From: Streptomyces ortus
Lineage (GTDB): Bacteria; Actinomycetota; Actinomycetes; Streptomycetales; Streptomycetaceae
Length of the DNA: 64,000 bases
Direction of reading: 5' to 3'
NCBI RefSeq assembly: GCF_026341275.1
Contig: NZ_JAIFZO010000002.1
Span: 3,936,118-4,000,117 of the forward strand
Positions 25,529 through 33,739 of this stretch are shown in pieces (the stretch's first letter is position 1; the number at the start of each line of letters is the position of its first letter). The translations under genes and the position numbers were made by a program. The notes beneath the pieces were generated by a model, which saw nothing but the letters and a program-made list of their open reading frames with translations, searched no databases and had not been told where the DNA came from.

Positions 25529-26980
25529 TCATGCGAGCGCCAGCAGGCCCCTCAACAGGGCCAATGCGCCGTCGACATTCACGAGTCCCGCTCCTGTCGC
25601 ACCGTCACTGGCGGACAGACCACCGGTGTCCTCATTGCTCCACCCCTCGTAGACCGGGCGGGCAGTCTCCATAAGCAGCTTCTTGACCCTGTGCGGTGTC
25701 AGAGAGGGGTCGTTCTCCAGCAAGAGCGCGCAGGCTCCTGCCACCTGCGGCGCCGCGGCCGACGTGCCGCTCAGAAGCGCCCATCCATCCCCGGGCGTCG
25801 TGCCGTCCGCGGCCCTCCTCGACTGATCCTGGTCGATCGTGGAGCCGCGGGGCGTGGGCAGCAGGATGTACGTCGCGTCCGGGCGCTGCCCTACCAGGCC
25901 GCATACGTCCGGAACCTTGCGATCGTAGAAGGCGCTGGTGAACGCACTCGCATAGTTCGATGCCACTAGTTGGCTGTCCTCGGTCCGGTAGACCCCACCG
26001 ACGGCAATGGCCTCGGGATGCTGGGCCGGGAACGCGAAATGACCGTTGCCGGCGGCACACACCACGACGATGTTCTTCTTGACCGCGAGCGATACCGCCG
26101 CCGCCAGAACCGGGTCAAGGGCCGCCAGCTCCGTCTTGCGGTCGTACTGGAGACTCATGCTGATGATCTGCGGCGGCGGATCCTGCCGAGCCGCCTCGAT
26201 GAACGCTCCCAGCAGGTTGGTCGTGAGTGCCTTGACCATGGTGAAGTCGATGCCGGGTGCCACCGCGAAGGCGTTGGCCGACTCACTGGTGCCGTGTCCG
26301 TCCTCGTCGACCTCCACGTCGGTGGTGCCCGGTCCCAGACGGACGGTCCCGCACAATCCCCGTTCGAAGAAGTGGGGATGATCTTCCCACCCTGTGTCCA
26401 CCATCGTCAGCCGGACGCCGGCGCCCTTGCAACCGCGGTCGTGCGCCGCGCTTGCGCCCAGATAATCGGCGACCTGGCCAGTGGTGAGATGGAAGTACCC
26501 GGGAGTCGGCATCCGGCTGGCGCCGCGCAGCGTAGTGGCCGGTTGTTCCAGGGCCACGCCTTCCAGAAAGTTTGCTGCAGGCAGCCTGCCGGTCGAGATG
26601 AAACCGGGCAGGTCGGGCCTGGCCGTGTCGATGTACGTGCGGGTCCTGCGTAGGTTGACCGCGCCCGGCTGGATAACCTCCCGCTCCTCCGTGACGAGGA
26701 TCGTGTCGAAGTATTCCTCGTAGACGTACGGCGGAGCTGCGATGTTGATGCTCACCGTGCTGCTGTCGTCGGGTGTGCCGTCTCGGGTGTCGAGGATGGT
26801 GAAGCCGTGCTCGGCGAGTTCCCGCCGGGCAAGCCGAACAACGTCGGCATCCGAGACGAACTGGTCCGCGTTGTCCGACGTGATCGTGCCGGCAGCGAAG
26901 AGGGACACACCGCCTCGCGATTTGGGCGATGCGTGTGCGTATATCTTGCTGGGCAATCGGTGTTCGATGCTGTAGGCCAT
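25529..26980 (-). CDS. S8 (subtilisin-like) peptidase of the RiPP operon
   Basis: A 483-aa serine peptidase. Triad: Asp195 (TMVDTGW), His229 (DGHGT) and Ser407 (SGTSAAAP), with oxyanion Asn312 (AAGNG). About 185 residues of unassigned sequence precede the catalytic domain. There is no signal peptide, so it should act inside the cell, unlike nutritional subtilisins. It starts 20 bp after the radical SAM stop and is the last gene of the precursor-radical SAM-peptidase operon; cleaving the leader from a modified peptide is the natural inference. GC content is lower than in flanking genes. Confidence 0.88.
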   Translation of the reverse strand: MAYSIEHRLPSKIYAHASPKSRGGVSLFAAGTITSDNADQFVSDADVVRLARRELAEHGFTILDTRDGTPDDSSTVSINIAAPPYVYEEYFDTILVTEEREVIQPGAVNLRRTRTYIDTARPDLPGFISTGRLPAANFLEGVALEQPATTLRGASRMPTPGYFHLTTGQVADYLGASAAHDRGCKGAGVRLTMVDTGWEDHPHFFERGLCGTVRLGPGTTDVEVDEDGHGTSESANAFAVAPGIDFTMVKALTTNLLGAFIEAARQDPPPQIISMSLQYDRKTELAALDPVLAAAVSLAVKKNIVVVCAAGNGHFAFPAQHPEAIAVGGVYRTEDSQLVASNYASAFTSAFYDRKVPDVCGLVGQRPDATYILLPTPRGSTIDQDQSRRAADGTTPGDGWALLSGTSAAAPQVAGACALLLENDPSLTPHRVKKLLMETARPVYEGWSNEDTGGLSASDGATGAGLVNVDGALALLRGLLALA

Positions 26981-27000
26981 AAGCGTGTACCCCCGATGAG

Positions 27001-28875
27001 TCAGGGCCGGGTAACCGGGACGGCCAGAGCCACGTTCCTGGGGCCGTCCCTGAAGACGAGCCCGGCCTGCGCGAATTCGTCAAGTGCTTGCTGCACCCGT
27101 TCCACAGGTCCGCGCAGTCCGAGACGCTCATGCACAGCGGTCGCCGTCACAGGGCGGTCACAGCAGGCGAGATACAGATCTGCCGTCGGGCCTTCAAGGA
27201 CGTAGGTGCCCTCGTCCTCCTTCCTTCTGCCGTCGTGGATCTGGACGTAGTGCGGCGCCTGCCGGTACTCCAGAACAGGCGGCTCGACGTCGCCCTGCCA
27301 CGCACCCCGCCAGTCGGCGACCGCCTCACGCAGGGGCCGGTAGTCGGCGTCGGGAAGAGCTCCCTCGATCTCGCAGCGGAAGAAGTACGCCACGAGATCG
27401 AGATCGATGTCCGCTGGATACACCCGTGCGTAGCCGGGTGCGGGGTGCAGGTCGCGCAGGATCTTGTCCTGGTCGGAGAACAGCGGGCTGAACCGCTCCA
27501 TGATGAGACGGCCCATGTCCCCCGGCGGCGTCAGATGCCAGAGGTCCCGTATCGCGGCGGCCTGCTCGGAAGAGTCCTTCGGGCTTTCGCCCGGAAATCC
27601 CCACAGGAGGTTCCACCGCACATCCATACCGTAATGGCGCGCCCAGCGCAGGAGGTTCACATTCTGTGCCGCCGTCACACCCTTGCGCATGAGACTCAGC
27701 ACGTGCGAATTCAATGACTCGATTCCGGGTTGGATCTGTGAAACGCCGGCGTCGGCGAGCAGTTTGATCTGGGCCCGGGACAGATTGGCCTTCACCTCGT
27801 AGAAGATCTCATAGTGTGCGCCACTTTCGACCAGAGCGGGAAACAACGTCCGGAAGTAATGGGTGTCGAGGATGTTGTCGACCGCCTCGAATCGAAAACT
27901 CCCGTATCTGCGGGCCTGGTGGGCGAATTCCTCGAGAACCCGCCCGGCCGATTTGGAGCGGAAGTGCATGGCCTCCCCGTTGAGGCCGCAGAAGGTGCAG
28001 TGATGTCTCATCCCCCACCAGCAGCCGCGGGCGGTCTCCAGAGGAATATCGACCGCCCGGGACACTGAGCGCGGCTGTAACCGAAGATTCTCGGCTCGTT
28101 GGAAGTACTCGTCGTAGTCCGGCATCGGAAGGTCGTCGAGACTCCGAACAGGCTGCGCCGGAGGTCCCGTCACCACGTTCCCCGCCTTTCTGCGTGCCAG
28201 CCCGGGGACCGCGTCGAGGTGGCTGCCGTCGGCCAGCGCAGACAGCAGCATGGGAAAGGCAACGTCCGCTTCTCCGATGACCGCCGCGTCGATGCTCTCG
28301 ACCGTGCGTACCCACTCCGGGCCCATGGGAGCGTCGAAATTGGCGCCCCCGAAGAGGGTGAACAGGTCCGGGTACCGTCGCTTGAGCCGTCGGGCCAGTG
28401 CCATGGATGCCGCGTTCTGCTGGAAGGTCGAAGTGAAACCGGCTACACGGAACCGGTCCCACGGGTACGCCTCGACAAGGGCGTCGAGGTAGGCAGGCAC
28501 GTCGTCGCGCCTGATGCGAAGGAGTCGGTCGCACACTTGAGGGACAGGGCTACCGAGGGCGGGCGCAAGGCCCTCGGCGTACAGGTCGAGGAACTCACTG
28601 TGCGGGTCGGGCGCGGCGGACCCGAACGCCTCAAGGGAGAACAGCCAGTCCCCGACCAGGCGACCGCAGTCGTCGGCCAGAGCGCGGTACATGTCCACGC
28701 CGAGACCGGCGGCGAAGTCCAGGTTCGCGTGGAGAGTGGTTGCGGGGAACCCATGTGCTGTCGCAAGGGCGCTCAGCAACCCGGCTTGGAGAGAGGGTCG
28801 GCGGTCGTCCATGAAGGGCATGCACACCAGAACGACCGGCCACTCCGCGCGCCGCGGAGCGCTCGCATCAGACAT
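27001..28875 (-). CDS. B12-binding radical SAM RiPP-maturation enzyme
   Basis: A 624-aa enzyme. Residues 1-230 look like a cobalamin-binding domain (VVLVCMPFMDDRRPSLQAGL at the start; FTLFGGANFD). The radical SAM core (about 270-490) holds the cluster cysteines in ARGCWWGMRHHCTFCGLNG (Cys285, Cys293, Cys296: CX7CX2C). GCWWG plus CTFCGLNG is, from memory, the hallmark of the RiPP-maturation radical SAM protein 1/C-methyltransferase family (TIGR03975). A winged-helix-like segment ends the protein. It begins 16 bp after the candidate precursor, whose stop overlaps its GAGGTAGGG ribosome site. Codon 266 (28078-28080) is a rare TTA. GC is low: 33/60 at 27661 and 30/60 at 27841. Confidence 0.9.
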   Translation of the reverse strand: MSDASAPRRAEWPVVLVCMPFMDDRRPSLQAGLLSALATAHGFPATTLHANLDFAAGLGVDMYRALADDCGRLVGDWLFSLEAFGSAAPDPHSEFLDLYAEGLAPALGSPVPQVCDRLLRIRRDDVPAYLDALVEAYPWDRFRVAGFTSTFQQNAASMALARRLKRRYPDLFTLFGGANFDAPMGPEWVRTVESIDAAVIGEADVAFPMLLSALADGSHLDAVPGLARRKAGNVVTGPPAQPVRSLDDLPMPDYDEYFQRAENLRLQPRSVSRAVDIPLETARGCWWGMRHHCTFCGLNGEAMHFRSKSAGRVLEEFAHQARRYGSFRFEAVDNILDTHYFRTLFPALVESGAHYEIFYEVKANLSRAQIKLLADAGVSQIQPGIESLNSHVLSLMRKGVTAAQNVNLLRWARHYGMDVRWNLLWGFPGESPKDSSEQAAAIRDLWHLTPPGDMGRLIMERFSPLFSDQDKILRDLHPAPGYARVYPADIDLDLVAYFFRCEIEGALPDADYRPLREAVADWRGAWQGDVEPPVLEYRQAPHYVQIHDGRRKEDEGTYVLEGPTADLYLACCDRPVTATAVHERLGLRGPVERVQQALDEFAQAGLVFRDGPRNVALAVPVTRP

Positions 28876-28891
28876 CACGAAGTTCCCTACC

Positions 28892-29182
28892 TCATGGCCA
28901 TCCGCGTCCCCGTGGCCCGTTCGGCCCGTTCGCAGATCCGTCGTCCTGCGCCACGTAAAGCAGGTTGACCTTGACCGCTTCCTGAGACCTGCGGGAGTCG
29001 GAACCCTTCCTGAAGCGGGTTCCCAAGTACTGTGCCTCCCTCCTGCCGGTGAGCTGATCACCGGCAGCTTCGAACACTAATTGCAATAACCTTCTGTCGT
29101 CCTCGGAGAAGCTGTTCCTCATCTTCACCAAAGTGTTCGCAAGACGTTCGATGTCCGCCCAGTCCACAAATTTCTCTTTCAC
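28892..29182 (-). CDS. Candidate RiPP precursor peptide
   Basis: A 96-aa protein with no family I recognise. GTG start, AGGGGG ribosome site 5 bp upstream. Residues 1-45 are charged and amphipathic-helical (MKEKFVDWADIERLANTLVK, then SEDDRRLLQLVFEAAGDQL), as leader peptides often are; the rest is polar and basic and ends in NGPNGPRGRGWP, rich in Gly, Asn and Pro. It has no cysteine, so lanthionine or sactionine chemistry is excluded. Position directly before, and translationally coupled to, a radical SAM RiPP enzyme is the main evidence. Leu32 and Leu35 are TTA codons. It could instead be a small accessory (recognition) protein. Confidence 0.65.
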   Translation of the reverse strand: MKEKFVDWADIERLANTLVKMRNSFSEDDRRLLQLVFEAAGDQLTGRREAQYLGTRFRKGSDSRRSQEAVKVNLLYVAQDDGSANGPNGPRGRGWP

Positions 29183-29251
29183 GGCGCCCCCTTCTGAACT
29201 TTCGTGGGCAGCACTGAATGCCGGGGAGTCTGGCGCCAGGCCATCCGTACG

Positions 29252-32242
29252 TCAAGGGCCCTTTTCTTCCGGCACCCCGCCCTCCACTTCACCAGCGAGC
29301 CGGGCCCGTACATGGGCCGCCTGCCGGTGGCCCAGTTCCTCCAGCAGCGTCGCCGCCCGCCCCCATGCCGCCCCCGCCGCACCGCGGTCGCCCATGGCCA
29401 GGAGCACGTCGCCGAGGGACGAGAGGGTGTCGGCCTCGTTGTACAGGTCGCCGATCTCCCGGTAGATGGTGAGCGCCCGTTCATAACTCCCGGCGGCCTG
29501 CTCGTACTGCCGGAGGTCGAGGTGGATGTGACCGAGGCTGTCCAGGGTGTCGGCCTGGTCGAACCGGTCCCCCGCCTCCTCCATCAGCCGGAGCGCCAGC
29601 CCGCAGTGGCCGAGCGCCTCCTCGTGCCGGCCGAGCCGGGAGCAGAACCAGCCCACGGCGTTCAGCGCCCGCGCGCGGCCGGTGCGATGGCCGGCCGCCT
29701 CGAAGGACCCCAGCGCCTTACGGGCGTGGTCGAGCCCTTCTTCGTACTGCCCTTTCTCGTCCTTGAGCCAGGAAAGCGTCCGGTGCACGTGCGCCTGACC
29801 GAGGACGTCCCCGAGCGCCTCGTACAGGCCGAGTGCCTGCCGCATGTGGGTGGCGACCTCCTCATACCGGCTGAGCCGCATGTACGCATAGGCCAGGCAG
29901 CCATGGCTGACGGCCTTGCCGCGAGCGCTCCCCTCGCGGCGTGCGGCCTCAAGGGCGCGTTCGTGTGCGGCGGCGGAGTCGTGCCAGTGTCCGCCCCGGT
30001 CGAAGTAGGGCTGCAGCGCCCACGCCAACTGCCAGACATGGGTGTCGAACCGGCCGCGCCCGGCTTCCTGTTGCATCGCCAGCAGCACGGCGTGTTCCCG
30101 CAGGAACCACGACAGTGCCTCGTCGTGATCCTTGAAGTGCTCACCGGTGACCGGTGGTGCGGGCGGGCTCAGAGTGATGGGGTCGTCCCGGTGCGGACTC
30201 ACGTACAGGCTGGCCCGGTAGGCACTGTGCAGATAGTGGTCGAGCATGCGGTGCAGCGCGGCCGGCCGGTCGGCGGGCAGGTCCCGCGTGAGGGCGAGTT
30301 CGGCGGCGTAGGCACGTAGCAGGTCGTGCAGTTCGTAGCGGTCCCCCGAGGGAGAGGCCAGCAGGTGACTGCCCGTCAGTTCGGTCAGCAGTGTCCGGGC
30401 GCGGTCGAGGGGCAGCCCCGCCAGGCTCGACGCGGCGGCTGTGCTGATGTCGGGGCCGGGGTGCAGCCCGAGCAGCCGGAACAGCCGGGCGGCCGGTTCG
30501 GACAGCCGCTGGTAGGACCAGGAGAAGACCTTCCGGACGTTGGTGGCGGAGTCGCCGCCGTCGAGCAGGTCCAGCGCGCTGCCCGCGGCGTGCAGTTCCT
30601 TCGCCAGGGCTTCGAGCGGCTGCTGCCGACGTGTGGCGGCGTGGGCTCCCACGATGGCCAGTGCGAGCGGAAGACGCGCGCAGGAGTCGATGATGTTGCG
30701 CACGGCGTCGGGGTCGGCGGCGAGACGGTCCGTGCCGATCCGGCGGCCCAGTACGCCCTCGGACTCCGCGTGGGACATCAGACCGAGACCGAGCGGCTGC
30801 GCCCCGTGCGTGATCATCAGCCCGGTGAGCAGATTGCGGCTGGTGACGACACTGAAGCAGTCCGGTGAGCCGGGCAGCAGCGGGCGTACCTGGTCGGCGT
30901 CCTGCGCGTTGTCCAGGACGACCAGCATGCGCCGGTCGGCCAGCAGACTCCGGTAGAGGGCGCTCTGTCCGTCCAGCTCGACGGGGATGCGCTGGGCCGG
31001 CACACCGAGCGCGTCCAGGAATCCGCGGATCGCCTCGGCCGGGTGCATGGCGCTGCCGCTCGGGTCGAAGCCGCGCAGGTTGACGTAGAGCTGGCCGTCG
31101 GGGAACCGGTCGCGGACCCGGTGGGACCAGTGCACGGCCAGGGTGGTCTTGCCGACCCCCGCCGTGCCGTCGATCGCCGTGATGACGACGGTCCCGCCGT
31201 CACCACCCGGCCCCGCGCCCGCACCGGCACTGGCACTGGCACTGGCACTGGCAGTCGCGGCAGTCGCACTCGCACTCGCACTCGCACTCGACAGGAACGA
31301 GTCGAGCCTCGCGATCGCCTCCTCCCGGCCGACGAAACCGGTCACGGGATGCGGGAGTTGAGCGGGTACGACGGTCGTGGGCAGACCGGTGCCCGCTGTG
31401 GGACGGGGCGTCTGCGGGGCCGGTACGACGGTCGGGCCCCGGCCGCCCCCGGCCGTGTCGAGCCCCGGATCGTCGGCCAGGATCCTCACGTGCAGGCGGC
31501 GCAACCGCTGTCCCGGCTCGATGCCGAGTTCGTCGCGCAGCAGGCGGCGGGCGCGGTGGAAGGCGGCCAGCGCCTCCGCCTGCCGCCCGGCACGGTGCAG
31601 GGCCAGCATCAGCAGTCCGTGGAAGCCCTCCCGCAGCGGGTGTTCGACGGTGAGCCGGTGTATCTCGCCCACGAGGTCGAAGTCGTCGCCGAGGGACAGG
31701 TCGACCTCCATGCGTTCCTCCAGGACGCTCAGGCGCCGCTCCGCCAGCCGGTCGCGCTCGGCGTCGACCAGCGGTCCGGTCATGCCCTCGCAGAGCCGTC
31801 CCTGCCACAGGTCGAGAGCCGCGTGCAGAGCCTCGGCGGTCCCGACCCGGTCACCCCGGGCGCGGGCCGAGTGCGCCCGTCCGATGAGGTCGTCGAAGGT
31901 GCGCACGTCCAGCCGCGCCGGTCCGGGAGTCAGCAGATAACCGGCCTCGGTCCACGCGAGCAGCCCCGACGGCGCCCGGGGCGGACGCTCGGGTTCCAGT
32001 ACGCGACGCAGGCCGGAGACGTGCCGTTGCAGCAGGTTGGCCGCGCGCGCCGGCACGGCCCATCCCCACACGGCGTCGACGAGCTGGTCCCGGCCGATCG
32101 GGGCGTCGGCATGCAGGAGCAGCACCGCGAGCACCACACGCTGCTGCATCTGTCCCAGGTCCAGCTCGGTCGAGCCCCGCCACGCCCGCAGCGGTCCGAG
32201 CAGTTGGAAACGCAGGCCGGTGAACGGCTCAGGCCCAGTCAT
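29252..32242 (-). CDS. AfsR-like SARP regulator with NB-ARC and TPR domains
   Basis: A 996-aa regulator, close to AfsR in length. Order: OmpR-type winged helix (about 1-95), bacterial transcriptional activator domain (about 100-250), a Ser/Ala-rich linker (about 320-350), NB-ARC ATPase (about 355-620; P-loop GTAGVGKTTLA, LVVLDNAQD), and C-terminal TPRs (about 690-960). SARPs bind direct repeats and switch on antibiotic or RiPP clusters, with ATP binding modulating activity. No afsK or afsS is adjacent, so I treat it as a relative and not afsR itself. It lies 69 bp upstream of the RiPP operon on the same strand. GGGAG precedes the ATG. Confidence 0.88.
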   Translation of the reverse strand: MTGPEPFTGLRFQLLGPLRAWRGSTELDLGQMQQRVVLAVLLLHADAPIGRDQLVDAVWGWAVPARAANLLQRHVSGLRRVLEPERPPRAPSGLLAWTEAGYLLTPGPARLDVRTFDDLIGRAHSARARGDRVGTAEALHAALDLWQGRLCEGMTGPLVDAERDRLAERRLSVLEERMEVDLSLGDDFDLVGEIHRLTVEHPLREGFHGLLMLALHRAGRQAEALAAFHRARRLLRDELGIEPGQRLRRLHVRILADDPGLDTAGGGRGPTVVPAPQTPRPTAGTGLPTTVVPAQLPHPVTGFVGREEAIARLDSFLSSASASASATAATASASASASAGAGAGPGGDGGTVVITAIDGTAGVGKTTLAVHWSHRVRDRFPDGQLYVNLRGFDPSGSAMHPAEAIRGFLDALGVPAQRIPVELDGQSALYRSLLADRRMLVVLDNAQDADQVRPLLPGSPDCFSVVTSRNLLTGLMITHGAQPLGLGLMSHAESEGVLGRRIGTDRLAADPDAVRNIIDSCARLPLALAIVGAHAATRRQQPLEALAKELHAAGSALDLLDGGDSATNVRKVFSWSYQRLSEPAARLFRLLGLHPGPDISTAAASSLAGLPLDRARTLLTELTGSHLLASPSGDRYELHDLLRAYAAELALTRDLPADRPAALHRMLDHYLHSAYRASLYVSPHRDDPITLSPPAPPVTGEHFKDHDEALSWFLREHAVLLAMQQEAGRGRFDTHVWQLAWALQPYFDRGGHWHDSAAAHERALEAARREGSARGKAVSHGCLAYAYMRLSRYEEVATHMRQALGLYEALGDVLGQAHVHRTLSWLKDEKGQYEEGLDHARKALGSFEAAGHRTGRARALNAVGWFCSRLGRHEEALGHCGLALRLMEEAGDRFDQADTLDSLGHIHLDLRQYEQAAGSYERALTIYREIGDLYNEADTLSSLGDVLLAMGDRGAAGAAWGRAATLLEELGHRQAAHVRARLAGEVEGGVPEEKGP
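31221..31290. repeat. In-frame 6-bp microsatellite in the SARP gene
   Basis: Repeated GGCACT units grade into GCACTC units over about 70 bp and encode the Ser-Ala linker between the activator and NB-ARC domains. The unit length is a multiple of three, so copy-number change would alter linker length without frameshift. Confidence 0.7.
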
Positions 32243-32413
32243 CGCGGGCTCCCACCTCAAGCGGCACCTGCCGTCCACGCTAGCGCCAAACCGGCGCGAA
32301 AGCCGCTGCCCGGACTGCAGCGGCTCCTGCAGCGGGGGCTGCAACCCCGGCCCGCAGCCTGGTGTCCGGGGCCGGGCGGGAGGTGACGAACCCCTCCCCC
32401 TCGGCCCCCACGA

Positions 32414-32474
32414 CACGGACACCGAGACCGAGACCGAGCCGGGGACCGAGACAGAGATCGGCACGGAGATCGAC
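32414..32474. repeat. Degenerate GAGACC-rich repeat in the SARP/kinase divergent space
   Basis: Units such as ACCGAGACCGAGACCGAG and GAGATCGGCACGGAGATCGA recur in the 319-bp space between the SARP start and the 89-aa gene. No convincing promoter elements were found; the rest of this space shows a GCAGCGG-rich inverted stretch near 32310-32335 and nothing else I can name. Confidence 0.4.
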
Positions 32475-32561
32475 GCGGCGCTGACATCGGCGCCGCCGTC
32501 GGCACGGACATCGCGTCGGCTTCCACAGCGGCTTCAGACATCCACGAACGCGGGGGCACCC

Positions 32562-32831
32562 ATGACCGACCTACTGACCGCGGCCCGGGCCGAGGCGCTG
32601 TTCAGCAGCGACCTGGTCACCGGATCCGAGCCGACCCGGAGCGAACTCACCGACGCGATCCGGCGTTCGATCCGGCGCAACGGCGGCAGCCGCGGCTGCG
32701 CGGGCGCACTCGCGTGCGCCTACGGCGAGCGCCCGGAGACCGCCGTGCCCCGGATGCGCTGGGCGCTGCGCCAGGTGCTGGCCGCGCACCCGCGGACGGC
32801 CGGGCACCCGGTGCGGGGGACCGACGCGTGA
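32562..32831 (+). CDS. Small conserved protein upstream of a sensor kinase
   Basis: An 89-aa soluble helical protein. The sequence runs ALFSSDLVTGSEPTRSELTD, then IRRSIRRNGGSRGCAGALACAYGERPETAVPRMRWAL. I recall similar small Streptomyces proteins but no established function. Its stop overlaps the kinase GTG by 4 bp, so the two are co-translated and it may act with the kinase. No strong ribosome site is visible before the ATG. Confidence 0.7.
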   Translation: MTDLLTAARAEALFSSDLVTGSEPTRSELTDAIRRSIRRNGGSRGCAGALACAYGERPETAVPRMRWALRQVLAAHPRTAGHPVRGTDA

Positions 32832-33739
32832 AGAGCAGGACGCGCGCCGTCATGGCCGTGCCGGTCTGCCTGGCCCCGCAGTTCGCCGCCCTCGGCTTCT
32901 TCTCGGCCCGGGCCGACGCCGTTCTCGCCCTTTACGGCCTCGGGTCGCTGTGTGCGGCGCTCACCGCCGCGGTTCCCGCCCTGCTGCGCCGCGGCCCGTC
33001 CGACGCGCACGTCCAACAGGCCGTCGCCGTGGAGCGGACCCGGATCCGGCACGACCTCCATGACGGGCTCGGCCCGCTCCTGTCGGGCATAGCACTGTGC
33101 GCCGGGGCCCTGTCGGACCGGCTGGACGGGCGCGGACCGGACGCAGAAGACAGTCCGGACACCGAAGACGGTCCGGACGTCGAGCCCGGTGTGGGCGTAG
33201 GGCCCGGTGTAGGCGTAGGGCCCGGTGTGGGCGTCGGGCCCGGTCTGGACATCGAGCGCGCTCTGGTGCACCGGATCCGCGCCGAGGTGTCCAACGCCGT
33301 CGTCGAGGTACGCCGTCTGGTCGACGCGCTGCCTCCCGCCGCGGTCGCCTCGCTCGGACTCGTCGAGGCGTTGCGCGACCACGCCCGCTTCGTCCCGCCG
33401 CCGACGGCCGTCGAGATCGTGGCGTCCGCGCTGCCCGCGCTGCCCTCGGCCGTGGAGAGCGCGGTGTACCGGATCGTCACGGAGGCGATGACCAACGTCG
33501 TGCGGCACGCCGGTGCCCGGCACGCGCGGGTCACCCTGGCCGGCGGGCGCCGCGCACTGCTGGTCACGATCGCCGACGACGGACGCGGTATCGCCCGCGC
33601 GCCGGCCGGAGTGGGGCTGACGTCCATACGGCACCGCGCCGAGGCCGCGGGCGGGACCCTCTCGGTCCGCACGGTCCGGACCGTGCGGGGCAGCGGCACC
33701 GAAGTGCGCGTACGCCTCCCGCTGCCGGACGCGGCCTGA
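32828..33739 (+). CDS. NarL-type sensor histidine kinase
   Basis: A 303-aa kinase. One or two N-terminal membrane segments (about 8-55), then the HisKA_3 dimerisation/phosphoacceptor box RIRHDLHDGLGPLLSG, and a C-terminal HATPase_c domain (N-box EAMTNVVRHAGA, G-box TIADDGRGI). A tandem VGVGPG insert (about residues 121-140) interrupts the region after the H-box. The partner response regulator is not adjacent; the orphan NarL-type regulator 8 kb upstream is one candidate. GTG start overlapping the preceding stop. Confidence 0.87.
   Translation: MKSRTRAVMAVPVCLAPQFAALGFFSARADAVLALYGLGSLCAALTAAVPALLRRGPSDAHVQQAVAVERTRIRHDLHDGLGPLLSGIALCAGALSDRLDGRGPDAEDSPDTEDGPDVEPGVGVGPGVGVGPGVGVGPGLDIERALVHRIRAEVSNAVVEVRRLVDALPPAAVASLGLVEALRDHARFVPPPTAVEIVASALPALPSAVESAVYRIVTEAMTNVVRHAGARHARVTLAGGRRALLVTIADDGRGIARAPAGVGLTSIRHRAEAAGGTLSVRTVRTVRGSGTEVRVRLPLPDAA
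33188..33241. repeat. Three 18-bp tandem units inside the kinase gene
   Basis: Units starting at 33188, 33206 and 33224 differ at only a few bases and encode VGVGPG three times. They are in frame, lie between conserved kinase segments, and look like recent slippage expansion. Confidence 0.8.

Noticed and set aside
28892..29182. Precursor as a Nif11, nitrile-hydratase-leader or SCIFF peptide
   Set aside because: No Gly-Gly leader end, no nitrile-hydratase-like sequence and no cysteines, so these known leader types do not fit.
31221..31290. CRISPR-like or structural DNA repeat
   Set aside because: Units are contiguous 6-bp in-frame coding repeats without spacers; simple microsatellite expansion explains them.
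29252..32242. Assigning the SARP as afsR
   Set aside because: Length and domains match AfsR, but no afsK or afsS is nearby and the position beside a RiPP operon fits a cluster regulator better.
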